DNA of 64,000 nucleotides, taken from positions 124,001 to 188,000 of the forward strand of contig NZ_QKMF01000001.1 of assembly GCF_003208435.1 (NCBI RefSeq), read 5' to 3'. Under the pieces are notes generated by a model. It made no database searches. It was not told the origin of the DNA and worked only from the letters and a program-made list of their open reading frames with translations. The stretch's first letter is position 1, and each line of letters opens with the position of its first letter. Below, one piece after another: positions 36,813-45,644 of this stretch. A program made the translations under genes and the position numbers. The stretch comes from Pelagimonas varians. GTDB taxonomy: Bacteria; Pseudomonadota; Alphaproteobacteria; Rhodobacterales; Rhodobacteraceae.

Positions 36813-37715
36813 CTAAAGCACCCTCTTAAGAAATTCGATTTGTGTGGTCACGGCCTTCACAAAACTCGGACTGTCTTCCCACAATAGCCCAAAGTGCCCG
36901 CCCGCGATAATTGCTTTCTCTTTCGGTCCGGCAATCCGATCAAACACTGCGTTTTGTAGCTCGGGGTTGCAGTGGACCATCTCATCGTTCCGGCCGTTCA
37001 TCATGAGGACCGGCATATTGAGATGTGGAGCGGTAACCAAAGGAGAACAGGGAACAGTCGTCCTTGGGACAACGCGGGTCACTTTGTTTTCCCAGCCGCT
37101 TCCATGGCGACCGCCATATTCCAGGAACCACCGAAACGCCTGTGGCGGCGTCAGCAGTGAGGGCGCATTTATCTGGTCAAGCGATACAACGGGCATAGGT
37201 CCAACCACATCGGCGGGCCCTCCGCCAACATCTCCAGTTTCAAACAGTTCGCTGAGGGTATCAAACGCATTTTGGTCTGCCGCTCCATCGGGCCAAGTCG
37301 CTCCACATACAGGTATTTGGGCAACGATTGCCGAAACGTCCCGGATGAGAGCGCCTGCTACCATAACGAGACCACCTGAGTAGCTATCCCCCCAAAGAAC
37401 GACGCGATCTGTCTGATGGGACGTTCTGAGAAACCTGACAGCGTCACGGTATCCTCGTGCCTGCACCCAAGGGTTTATCTCTTGCCTTGGCTCACCACCA
37501 CTTAAACCGAAGTTTCTATGATCATAAAAAAGAACATCAAACCCTGCTTCAAAGATGGCTTTCGCGTAACGATCAACCATCATCGTGATCGTCGCGCTAG
37601 TCCCGTGGGTCATAACGATTGTGGGTTTGGAGGTTTCCGCATGACAATAATGCCTGCCTCGCAAAGTGGCGTTTTCGGAAACAAATTCGACTTCTTGATA
37701 CATGTGCCGTTCCAT
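36813..37715 (-). CDS. Alpha/beta hydrolase (dienelactone-hydrolase/acetyl-xylan-esterase-like)
   Basis: A 300-residue serine hydrolase without a signal peptide. The oxyanion/first-strand region is TIVMTHGTSATITMMVDRYA, the strand-4 region is VLFYDHRNFGLSGGEPRQEI, the nucleophile elbow is LWGDSYSGG (serine in DSYSG), and the acid/His region is MMNGRNDEMVHC and GGHFGLLWED. The start may be 37715 or the ATG at 37703; neither has a strong ribosome site. It lies 102 bases downstream of a LuxR regulator fused to another hydrolase, on the same strand, so it is probably the regulator's target or operon partner. Confidence 0.83.
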   Translation of the reverse strand: MERHMYQEVEFVSENATLRGRHYCHAETSKPTIVMTHGTSATITMMVDRYAKAIFEAGFDVLFYDHRNFGLSGGEPRQEINPWVQARGYRDAVRFLRTSHQTDRVVLWGDSYSGGLVMVAGALIRDVSAIVAQIPVCGATWPDGAADQNAFDTLSELFETGDVGGGPADVVGPMPVVSLDQINAPSLLTPPQAFRWFLEYGGRHGSGWENKVTRVVPRTTVPCSPLVTAPHLNMPVLMMNGRNDEMVHCNPELQNAVFDRIAGPKEKAIIAGGHFGLLWEDSPSFVKAVTTQIEFLKRVL

Positions 37716-37817
37716 CTTTAATTGATAGAAGCAGTGAAACAGCGCATGTGGGATATACGCATGAGGCAAATGTCCCATTCGAAAGAAATTGATGTCTCTT
37801 TCTTTGGGACAAACACC

Positions 37818-38888
37818 CTATCCGTCGGACAGAACTTTAACAATTAGCTCTGATCTGCTGCGTACACCGACCTTTTCGAGTGCTACAGTGATCTGATTGC
37901 GCACTGTTTTTTCAGATTTTCCGAGAGTGGTGGCAATTTCGCGGTTGCCCATGCCTTTGACGACCAAGTCAACAACATCTCCTTCCGCTTCAGTCAAATG
38001 ATAGCTGCCTCGAACGGGTTTAGATGATGTTGTTTCGGGTAAGAATGCGCGGAGGCTCGAGAGGAACGCCGCCCAAGCTGGTTCGTTTTCAAGCAAGATG
38101 TGGTTTGCGCTATCTAAAGCGACAAACTGCGCGTCAGGAATTGCAGCGGCTAGTTTGCGCCCTTCATCAAACGGAATGCGCGCATCGTCCTTGGCATGAA
38201 AGATTAGAGCCGGGACGCAGAGCTTCGCTGCATCTGCCAAAACGTCAATTTTATGCATAACCTTTAGGGTGCGCAGAGCGATCTGTGGCGAAGCGCTCTC
38301 TCTTTCAAGGCGTCGCCACCAACTGTGCTGTTCCGGCGTGCCAGATGGAACAAACAGGTGGGTAAACACCTGATTGAAGGCTGGCACCTCGTTGCCCCAA
38401 CCAAGTTGAACTAGGTTTGCGAGAGTATCCGCCTCAAGCTGTGCATTTTTCGCATCGCTACGCGCCAACATGCCCTGTCCATATGCACCTATCAGAACGA
38501 GCCGTTCCACTTTTTCAGGATGTCGCAAAGCGAATGCGATGGACAGAGCGCACCCTTGTGACAGGCCCAATAGAGTAACTGGTCCACTAATGGTGTCCGC
38601 CACGACTTCCAGATCGGATAACCAAGCATCGAAACTAATGTCGTCAACATCACGATCTGAAAGCCCGCAGCCGCGTAAATCATACCGGATGAATCGATGA
38701 TCCCGGGCAAGCTCTTTCAACCAATGCTGCCATATAGGGTTCTCTTCATCGTGCGCAGCATGGCTCAGCCAATTTCCGGCCTTAAGAATCGTTGGGCCCA
38801 CACCCATTTCTGCCACCGCAATACGGGTCCCATCATCTGCAGTAACGAAAGAAACCTTTTGACGCGCATGGTTGGATGCAGTGTTCAT
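37818..38888 (-). CDS. LuxR-type regulator with N-terminal alpha/beta hydrolase domain
   Basis: A 356-residue fusion. Residues 1-285 form an alpha/beta hydrolase with intact triad candidates: serine S110 in LLGLSQGCA, aspartate at 234/235 in HAKDDARIPF, and H263 in SANHILLEN. Residues 297-356 are a LuxR helix-turn-helix: LTEAEGDVVDLVVKGMGNREIATTLGKSEKTVRNQ. The hydrolase may sense an ester or lactone by binding or cleaving it and so control transcription. It is followed by a separate hydrolase gene on the same strand. Confidence 0.88.
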   Translation of the reverse strand: MNTASNHARQKVSFVTADDGTRIAVAEMGVGPTILKAGNWLSHAAHDEENPIWQHWLKELARDHRFIRYDLRGCGLSDRDVDDISFDAWLSDLEVVADTISGPVTLLGLSQGCALSIAFALRHPEKVERLVLIGAYGQGMLARSDAKNAQLEADTLANLVQLGWGNEVPAFNQVFTHLFVPSGTPEQHSWWRRLERESASPQIALRTLKVMHKIDVLADAAKLCVPALIFHAKDDARIPFDEGRKLAAAIPDAQFVALDSANHILLENEPAWAAFLSSLRAFLPETTSSKPVRGSYHLTEAEGDVVDLVVKGMGNREIATTLGKSEKTVRNQITVALEKVGVRSRSELIVKVLSDG

Positions 38889-40370
38889 TTTTTTAGACTA
38901 GCAGAAGCGGTTTGGGCAGTCAGCCCCGTGGTTCAGGCGAAGTAATACGACAAGCAAAATTCGGAGGTTTCACCTCGCGTTTTGAAGCTTTCGGAGCGCC
39001 CCATGCCGCCAGCATCGCGGCCATATTGGAACGAGGCATGAACTCAACACGTCCTGACCGATCCGGTGCACTTGGTCGCCGCCGATATGAGCGTTCGATG
39101 TTGGACGGGCGTTGCGTCATGCGTCATGCGGCTTGCTCTCGATGTGGCGCGCGGGACATCGGTTTCTGGCCGAGCCGGAAGAATTCGATCACGCGCATTG
39201 GGCCACCGCAGCAGGGGTATGTTTCGCGCAAGGTGGGCGGGGCAGGTTCCGCCCACAACTCGACTTTGCCACGCTAAGATGCTGTTTTCTTGCATTTTCC
39301 CCAAAATGTGCACCTTTTTTGACGCTTGCCATATAGCCTCCCAGACCAACAGTGCATCGGGCTCTCTTCATGATCCTCGAGTCAGGTAAGACGTTCAGGG
39401 TTCGAAAGCCAACTGGATCATGTTTTACGTGCTATTGCCGGAGTGCTCGCTCCCAGCGAAGAAGTTCAACGAAAACTTGGTTCGAGGTTTGTGCCTTCAA
39501 GTGTCCCATCTTACTCCCAAACTTGCACACAGATGCCCGTCAGCGCGTGTAAAACCACGGTTTGTTGTGGATACCCCCATCGCGTGGCCCGCAGGCAACC
39601 AAGAATGTGCAACGCTGTGCGCATAATTCCTGCGCGGAGTGTAATTGGCAGGGCAGCATAGCATCATTTCCAAAACTCAAAACCGGTTGGCGGGCAGGAG
39701 TATATCGCGGCCTTTGATTAACCGGCGGCCAAGGTGTTGTGCTGACAGCTGCAAAACAGGTTGAAGGCCAGCTTTTGGGCGCTCGGCAGCATGCTTTGTG
39801 TGTGCCTGCCGGCAACAGATGGGCGGGGTTGCGACGCTGAAACATCTGTGTCGAACGACAGTGGCGGCCGTTGAAGCAGGTGACCGTCAATGTGCGTGAA
39901 ATTACAGATGGCTTCAAAGTAAAGTAGATCAGTGGTAACTGGATCGAGTTCAACACCTCTGACCTGCCTCACACCGCCTTTGACAAGCGCGCGCCGGACG
40001 CCACAAATTGCGATCAAGCGGAGTTTCCAAAAGCCGCATGAACATGAAACAAGACCCAATCTTGTCTCGAAAAACAGAACTGTTTCATACACGCCATTGA
40101 CGGTGAGCATGGCTTCACCGTTGAAGTCTGGAGCCGGATGTCCCTCCAATGGCGGTTCCGGCCCCAAAATCTGATGATGTCATGGCAGCGATCTTTGGAA
40201 TAATATAGGCGGGGCAGGGCACCCTTGGGGTATTGCGCCGGTCAACTCCAATCCGGTGGTGCGGACAGAGCGCGGTTTGCTGTCATTCGTCTCCCGACAC
40301 ATCAATAATCCGGATTTGGGGCATAATCCGCTCCGCTTGTTCCTTGTTCAGGTGCAAGGGCGGCTTGCTT
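38889..40370. other. About 1.5 kb with no supported gene
   Basis: Several short frames of 60-150 codons cross this region on both strands, but none has a good ribosome site, recognisable motif or consistent codon bias. Translations such as those around 39,112-39,336 (+) and 39,718-40,167 (-) look like non-coding DNA with chance frames or heavily decayed genes. No tRNA, strong terminator or long repeat was recognised. It lies in the accessory block between the LuxR-hydrolase pair and the OsmC/GntR/TRAP cluster. Confidence 0.6.
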
Positions 40371-41579
40371 TCACACCTGAATTCGTTGAACTTTCAGCTT
40401 TGTCTTCAGGTCTGTTTTGCAAAACGCGTGCAAAAAACAAGTCTGTTCCGAGATGTCCAGCATCTCACGGGCGACATCATCGCTTTCGTTGGTTTCCAAA
40501 TAAACATGCGTTTCCAAAGGATCGGCCTGGCCCGCTTTGCCCGTACCGCCAGACGCGCCGCCAAGCGAGAAATGACTATCTTGAACAACGCGGTAATCGC
40601 TCAGATCCAAATTCAACATTTTCACGAAGCGACCAAACTGGGTCATGAAGCAGAACCCGATACCGGCACTGACATAGCTGTTGGCATCTGGTGCACGTCC
40701 CAATCCGCCATTTTCGGGCGCTTCTTCGGACAAGAACTTGAACGAAGTCCCGTGCGGGCTGTACTGCAATTGCAGGATTTCTTTCATCCCGTCTTCGCGC
40801 AGCGTGCAGGTGGCACCGATATTCAAGGTCCGGTTTTGCTCATCAGCAAGCGAAGAGCCTGCCTTGGCAGTTCCGCCTTGTACCGGTTTTTTCGGTGTAA
40901 CGCCTTCGGGCCAAACCACCGGGTCAAATCCGGGATCGGCAATTGGATGGGCTGCGGAAAAATGGTCGCCGGGATCAGGGTAAACCGCACCGTCCATGCG
41001 CGCCGCCTTGCCATTCCCTATTTCGGTGCCGTTTTTGGACAGGGTGAACAGGCTTTCCAGTTGGCCGCGCATGAGCCCGTTCAAGGGCGAGGCATACACA
41101 GCGTTCATCAAAAACTGGGCCAGCGCGCTATCATCAAGATCACAATCAATTTCAACCAACAGCTCAACCGGCAATGCCCCCCCAACCATCGTACGTTTCG
41201 GCATGGAACCGGTCATTGTATAGTAGTTGTCTTGAGTCAGCTTGAGTTTGCGGATTTCTACTCCCTGCTTTTTGGCCAGTGCCGTGATCTCGTTCATGTA
41301 GCTGGCGATCATTCCGGTTGTCAGAAAGGCCAACGGGCAGGGCGCGGCGTCGTGCCCGTCAAGGTAGGGGCCCTCATCGCTGGCCAGGCGCCAGGTTTTT
41401 CCGGTGCGGCTAGACGCAACCAATGCCTCTTTTTGAAAAACCGACAAGGACCGAACCCAAGTGCGCAAACTGTCCCCCATCCGGTTCTGAGGGGGGGTGA
41501 TGCCGACTTCTTCGGCGTTGACGAGGTCAAAGAATAGCGGGATCCCGCTATCAACGAGTACATTTGGGCCTTGCGCCAT
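40371..41579 (-). CDS. Tandem OsmC-family protein
   Basis: A 402-residue protein in which two OsmC-like halves can be seen. The first half has APCPLAFLTTGMIASYMNEI with one cysteine, but the second expected cysteine is not evident (NAVYASPLNGL). The second half, from about 250, has both: GIGFCFMTQFGRFV and ISEQTCFLHAFC. So one peroxidase site looks complete and one degenerate. The ATG at 41579 follows AAGGAG. It is co-directional with the GntR gene upstream (98-base gap) and probably in its transcript. It may handle hydroperoxides or thiols arising in the neighbouring catabolic pathway. Confidence 0.85.
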   Translation of the reverse strand: MAQGPNVLVDSGIPLFFDLVNAEEVGITPPQNRMGDSLRTWVRSLSVFQKEALVASSRTGKTWRLASDEGPYLDGHDAAPCPLAFLTTGMIASYMNEITALAKKQGVEIRKLKLTQDNYYTMTGSMPKRTMVGGALPVELLVEIDCDLDDSALAQFLMNAVYASPLNGLMRGQLESLFTLSKNGTEIGNGKAARMDGAVYPDPGDHFSAAHPIADPGFDPVVWPEGVTPKKPVQGGTAKAGSSLADEQNRTLNIGATCTLREDGMKEILQLQYSPHGTSFKFLSEEAPENGGLGRAPDANSYVSAGIGFCFMTQFGRFVKMLNLDLSDYRVVQDSHFSLGGASGGTGKAGQADPLETHVYLETNESDDVAREMLDISEQTCFLHAFCKTDLKTKLKVQRIQV

Positions 41580-41677
41580 GAGGATCTCCTTAGACAAAGC
41601 TTGAGCCGCCCGCGCGGATTTGTTCCGCGCGGGGTGTGAAAAAGTCGCCTGACAAAAGTCAGATGTATTGTGTATTT

Positions 41678-42448
41678 CTAGTCTGCAGCGCCGGTTTCCG
41701 GCTGCAAATTCCCGATGCCGGAATAGCTGATCAGATCGGTTATGGTTAGTTTTTCAGTCCGCTTCTCAAAGACTTCGATGTATTCAACCATTGTGTTGGA
41801 ATGCTCACGCATCATCCCTTCGGCGCGCACTGCGTCACCTTTCTGGATCGCCGCATAGATTACTTTGTGTTGCGAGTTTCCGAGCTTGAGACGAAAGAGG
41901 CTCCGCTCAACACCTTCATCCGTCGATAGCACTTGTCGATCAAAAACCATGGACCCGACTTCCAGCATCGGAAGGTGGCTGATTCGGGTACACGTGAAGC
42001 CAACGAAATCATTGCCGCAGCCATCCAGTATGGTTTTGTGGAATTGCGCGTTTTGATGTTGGAATAGCTTGAGGGACGCGTCATCCATGTTGCCTGCTGC
42101 CAACAATCGGTCAATTTCATCGATGGCCGCCCCGAGTGACGGCAACATATTGCCCCGTCCGGGCGATTGCGCAATCAGGCGCGCGGCCAGACTTTCGAGA
42201 TGTCCACGTACCTGAACCGCTTGCAGAATGTCTGCGACTGTCGGGCTGTGTACAAGGTATCCCCGCCCTTCGCCGCGACGAACGACACCTTCTTGTTCCA
42301 GTAATCGCAATGCCAGACGTACAGGCGTTCGCGAAACGTTATACGCCTCACATAGCCGCGCCTCAGAGAGCCGTTCCCCCTCGGAAAACGTGCCGTGGAA
42401 GATGTCATTGCGAATGCGTGCCGCGAGTTCTGTGTCAATTGAGTCCAT
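41678..42448 (-). CDS. GntR-family transcriptional regulator (FadR/FCD type)
   Basis: A 256-residue regulator. The N-terminal winged helix shows RIRNDIFHGTFSEGERLSEARLC then NVSRTPVRLALRLLEQEGVVRRGEGRGYLV. The C-terminal all-helical FCD effector domain includes HQNAQFHKTILDGCGN and HKVIYAAIQKGDAVRAEGMMREH, with metal-binding His residues. The ATG at 42448 follows GAGGTG; a longer frame extends implausibly through its own operator region. It is divergent from the TRAP operon; three copies of a GGGATCCC palindrome between them are its likely operators. Confidence 0.93.
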   Translation of the reverse strand: MDSIDTELAARIRNDIFHGTFSEGERLSEARLCEAYNVSRTPVRLALRLLEQEGVVRRGEGRGYLVHSPTVADILQAVQVRGHLESLAARLIAQSPGRGNMLPSLGAAIDEIDRLLAAGNMDDASLKLFQHQNAQFHKTILDGCGNDFVGFTCTRISHLPMLEVGSMVFDRQVLSTDEGVERSLFRLKLGNSQHKVIYAAIQKGDAVRAEGMMREHSNTMVEYIEVFEKRTEKLTITDLISYSGIGNLQPETGAAD

Positions 42449-42465
42449 GGCGTTATTCACCTCAC

Positions 42466-42614
42466 TTGGGATCCCAAAGTCAAGCGGAATACGTGGAAAT
42501 CTGCCGGATTCGCAAAATATTCCTTGATTTGGGATCCCTAAACGGTGTTTCTTAGCCTCAATCCACAAGGAATCGGTACTTTCGGGGACTTGAGGAAATG
42601 TTTGGGATCCCGAA
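42466..42614. promoter_or_regulatory. Three phased GGGATCCC palindromes, candidate GntR operators
   Basis: Copies lie at 42466-42477 (TTGGGATCCCAA, perfect), 42529-42541 (TT-GGGATCCC-TAA) and 42602-42614 (TT-GGGATCCC-GAA). Centre-to-centre distances are 63 and 73 bases, close to six and seven helical turns. They span the gap between the gntR gene and the dctP start; the third is about 40 bases before the dctP ATG. The arrangement suggests cooperative binding or looping by the adjacent GntR protein. Confidence 0.85.
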
Positions 42615-42652
42615 ACCAATCCGGTTGTTGGACCCGAGCCAGGGAGGAAAAC

Positions 42653-43663
42653 ATGGCATTTTCACGTATCACTTTGTCCATCGCGCTGGCATCAGCGCTT
42701 GGCTTTTCAGCACATACGGCAACGGGTGAAGAACTGAGCGTCGCTACCTTTGTGCCGCCGCAGCATCACACCAACACAGTGTTGTTCAAATGGTTCGGTG
42801 AAGAACTGGAAACGCGTTCGGGCGGTTCGCTTTCGATGAAGCTGTTCCCCGCGGGTCAATTGGGGGCAGGGCCGGTACAACAATACAAACGGGCCGTAGA
42901 GGGGGTCGCCGACATTACCTTCGGAATCGCAGCTTATTCGCCTACGTTATTCCCCAAAACCATGTTGGCGATTTTGCCCGGAAAAGCAGAGAGTTCTGGT
43001 GAGGCGACCAAACGCTTGTTGGCCGTTTTTGATGAACATCTGGCCAGTGAATACAGCGACGTAAAGATGATTGCCTTGTCCACAGCGGCGGGTATCGGCA
43101 TTGCCGCGACGCGCGATGTGTCCACGCTTGACGGGTTAAAGGGACGCAAAGTTGTACCCTATGCTGCGCTGACCACGCCAATCATCGAAGCCATGGGGGC
43201 TGTTCCGGTGCAAATGCCGGTTACTGAAATGTATACCGGCTTGTCGACGGGGACGATCGATGCGGCCTATGCCACCTACAACAACATGACTGCACCGTGG
43301 AATTTTTGGGATGTTGCGTCGCATTTTGTAACCAATGTTCCGGTCCAACATGCAGTGATCTTTGTTGTGATGAACAAAGAGCGGTACATGGGTCTGAGCG
43401 ATGAACACCGCGCTATCATCGATGCGCTTTCGGGCGATCTGGCATCGATGAAACTGGCAGACAGCTTTGACGGTGCCGATGCAAAATCCCTAAAAATCAT
43501 GGGCGAAACTGATGGCAAAAACTATGAGCTGATCGCCGTTTCTGATGACGAGCGCGCCAAAATGGATGCCGCTGTGGCAGATGGACTGAAGGTGATCTTT
43601 GCTGATTACGCCGAGCGCGGGATCGACAATGCCGAAACCATCTACAACGCAATCAACAAGTGA
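42653..43663 (+). CDS. TRAP transporter solute-binding protein (DctP family)
   Basis: A 336-residue periplasmic receptor that delivers a carboxylate-type ligand to the DctQM membrane subunits. The signal peptide is MAFSRITLSIALASALGFSAHTATG. The DctP landmarks are WFGEELETRSGGSLSMKLFPAGQLG and the substrate-clamp region LKGRKVVPYAALTTPIIEAMGAVPV with GLSTGTIDAAY. The ATG at 42653 follows AGGGAGG. The arginine that normally clamps the carboxylate in this segment appears to be replaced by a VVPYAA stretch, so the ligand may be atypical. It is first in a six-gene catabolic operon. Confidence 0.92.
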   Translation: MAFSRITLSIALASALGFSAHTATGEELSVATFVPPQHHTNTVLFKWFGEELETRSGGSLSMKLFPAGQLGAGPVQQYKRAVEGVADITFGIAAYSPTLFPKTMLAILPGKAESSGEATKRLLAVFDEHLASEYSDVKMIALSTAAGIGIAATRDVSTLDGLKGRKVVPYAALTTPIIEAMGAVPVQMPVTEMYTGLSTGTIDAAYATYNNMTAPWNFWDVASHFVTNVPVQHAVIFVVMNKERYMGLSDEHRAIIDALSGDLASMKLADSFDGADAKSLKIMGETDGKNYELIAVSDDERAKMDAAVADGLKVIFADYAERGIDNAETIYNAINK

Positions 43664-43745
43664 TTGCGTCACCCGCCGGGGGCACGTTCCCCGGCAAATG
43701 AAACCGAACCACCAACTCTAATCAATCACAAAAGGAGGGCGAAAC

Positions 43746-44267
43746 ATGCCTGGTTTCCTGCGTTTGCTGGACCGTGCGTTGTTGTGGATATCAATTGTCT
43801 GCGGCGGGCTAACCCTGATTTTCATGACCGGATTTTCTGTCTGGAATGTTCTGATTATGCGCAAGGCATTCAATTCGCCCATCGTCGGGGCCGAAGATCT
43901 GTTGATCTTGGCGCTGGTGGTGATTGTCGCTCTGTCCATCCCTCTTGGGGCCCGCACTGGCGCTCATATCGAAATCGAAGTGCTTGAAGCGCATATGTCC
44001 GCAAAGTTTGCCAAAATCTCGATGGTCGCAGTCAAGTGCCTCGGCCTTGCTCTCTTGATCATCATGGCCTGGCGTCTTTGGCATGCGGGGCAAAGTGCCG
44101 TGCGGTTTGGCGAAACCACACAGCAGCTCCTGATTTCTTTTGAACCGTTTTACTACCTGCTTTCACTGTCTGTCTCGCTTTATGCCATTGTGTTGGTCTT
44201 CGACATTTACGGGCTGTTGCGGTCGAACCATATTGAACCTCTGCGGATCAATGGTGGCCCGTTATGA
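43746..44267 (+). CDS. TRAP transporter small permease (DctQ family)
   Basis: A 173-residue protein with four hydrophobic helices, the usual DctQ topology. Family-like features are SVWNVLIMRKAFNSPIVGAEDLL between helices 1 and 2 and LGARTGAHIEIEVLEAHM after helix 2. It works with DctM and DctP in sodium-driven uptake. It overlaps dctM by ATGA. The start at 43746 follows AAAGGAGGG. Confidence 0.93.
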   Translation: MPGFLRLLDRALLWISIVCGGLTLIFMTGFSVWNVLIMRKAFNSPIVGAEDLLILALVVIVALSIPLGARTGAHIEIEVLEAHMSAKFAKISMVAVKCLGLALLIIMAWRLWHAGQSAVRFGETTQQLLISFEPFYYLLSLSVSLYAIVLVFDIYGLLRSNHIEPLRINGGPL

Positions 44268-45625
44268 TCAGCATGACCCTCCTTGGGCTTTTTGGCTTGC
44301 TCGCCCTATTTGTCCTTTTGGCATTGCGCATGCCTGTCGCCATTTCGATGCTTGCCGTCGGGTTTGCCGGAACGATCATCGCCAATGCCAACAAACTTAT
44401 CGGGGTTGGCATGTCGTCAGATCAGGCTTGGGCGCGCGGCTTGAAAATCGCCTATTCCAATCTGGCTGGCGAAACATTCGAGGCCGCATCGAACTTCAAC
44501 TTGCTGGTGATCCCTATGTTTGTCCTGATGGGCAACTTGGCGGGGGTATCGGGCATGTCCAATGACCTTTTCACAGCGGCGTATCGCTGGATGGGCCATA
44601 TGCGCGGCGGGCTGGCATCCGCAACCATCGCGGCCTGCGCAGGGTTCGCGGCTCTCTCGGGGTCATCCCTGGCCTCAGCCGTTACAATGGGCCGTGTCGC
44701 CCTGCCTGAAATGAAGCGTTACAAATACTCTGACAGTCTGGCTACCGGGTCAGTGGCAGCGGGCGGCACGCTCGGGTTTTTGATCCCACCGTCCGGTGGG
44801 ATGATCATTTACGCAGTTCTCACCGAACAATCGATCGGGCGTTTGTTCATGGCTGGGGTTTTTCCCGGCATCGTCCTCACTCTTTTGTTCATCGGCGCAA
44901 TCTATCTGACGGTGCTTCGCAAGCCCGAAGCCGGTCCGTGTGGTGAACGATCCAGTCGCCAAGAGAGAATGGCCGCTCTGTGGCAAGCGCTTCCTATTCT
45001 CGGTGTCGTCATGGTGACCATTGGCGGTATGTATACCGGCTTTTTCACCCCTGTTGAGGCGTCCTCGGTCGGTGCCTTCTTTACCTTCCTTGTGGCGGCG
45101 ATGCGGCGCTCCTTGACGCTCCAAGCGATGAAATCGGTGATTTTGCAGACGATGAATGCGACCGCGACGGTCTTTTTGATCATCATTGGCGCCTTTGTCT
45201 TTATCCCCTTCATGTCGCTTACCGAATTGCCCGCGCAATTGGTGGTGATCCTGACATCTTTGCCCATTGGTGACATCGGCGTCCTGCTGGTGATCATTTT
45301 GGCCTATATGTTCCTAGGCATGTTTCTGGAATCCATGGCGATGTTGGTGCTTACCATTCCGGTGGTGATCCCGATTGCGATTGGGCTTGAATGGGATCTG
45401 ATCTGGTTCGGCATCATTGTGGTGATTGTTCTGGAGATGGGCATGATCAGCCCGCCGGTGGGCATCAATGTCTTCATCGTGAAATCCATCGCGCCCGAAG
45501 TGCCCATGGCCCAGATTTTCCGCGGGATTTGGCCGTTTTGGTTCGCCATGGCGGCGATGATCGGCCTTCTCATTCTTTTCCCTCAGATCGCGCTTTTCTT
45601 GCCTCAGACAATTGTCGGCGGGTAG
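44264..45625 (+). CDS. TRAP transporter large permease (DctM family)
   Basis: A 453-residue polytopic transport subunit with about 12 hydrophobic segments. Family landmarks are PMFVLMGNLAGVSGMSNDLFTAAYRWMG, AGFAALSGSSLASAVTMGRVALPEM, and GTLGFLIPPSGGMIIYAVLTEQSIG. The conserved GxIxPPS substrate-site loop is present as GFLIPPSGG. The C-terminal signature GMISPPVGINVFIVK is also seen. The aldehyde dehydrogenase gene follows after 19 bases. Confidence 0.95.
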   Translation: MISMTLLGLFGLLALFVLLALRMPVAISMLAVGFAGTIIANANKLIGVGMSSDQAWARGLKIAYSNLAGETFEAASNFNLLVIPMFVLMGNLAGVSGMSNDLFTAAYRWMGHMRGGLASATIAACAGFAALSGSSLASAVTMGRVALPEMKRYKYSDSLATGSVAAGGTLGFLIPPSGGMIIYAVLTEQSIGRLFMAGVFPGIVLTLLFIGAIYLTVLRKPEAGPCGERSSRQERMAALWQALPILGVVMVTIGGMYTGFFTPVEASSVGAFFTFLVAAMRRSLTLQAMKSVILQTMNATATVFLIIIGAFVFIPFMSLTELPAQLVVILTSLPIGDIGVLLVIILAYMFLGMFLESMAMLVLTIPVVIPIAIGLEWDLIWFGIIVVIVLEMGMISPPVGINVFIVKSIAPEVPMAQIFRGIWPFWFAMAAMIGLLILFPQIALFLPQTIVGG

Positions 45626-45644
45626 TCGCAACAGGATGTAACCT

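Noticed and set aside
40233-41537. 434-codon plus-strand open frame opposite the tandem OsmC gene
   Set aside because: The minus strand carries recognisable OsmC motifs and a good ribosome site. This frame is a codon-bias shadow.
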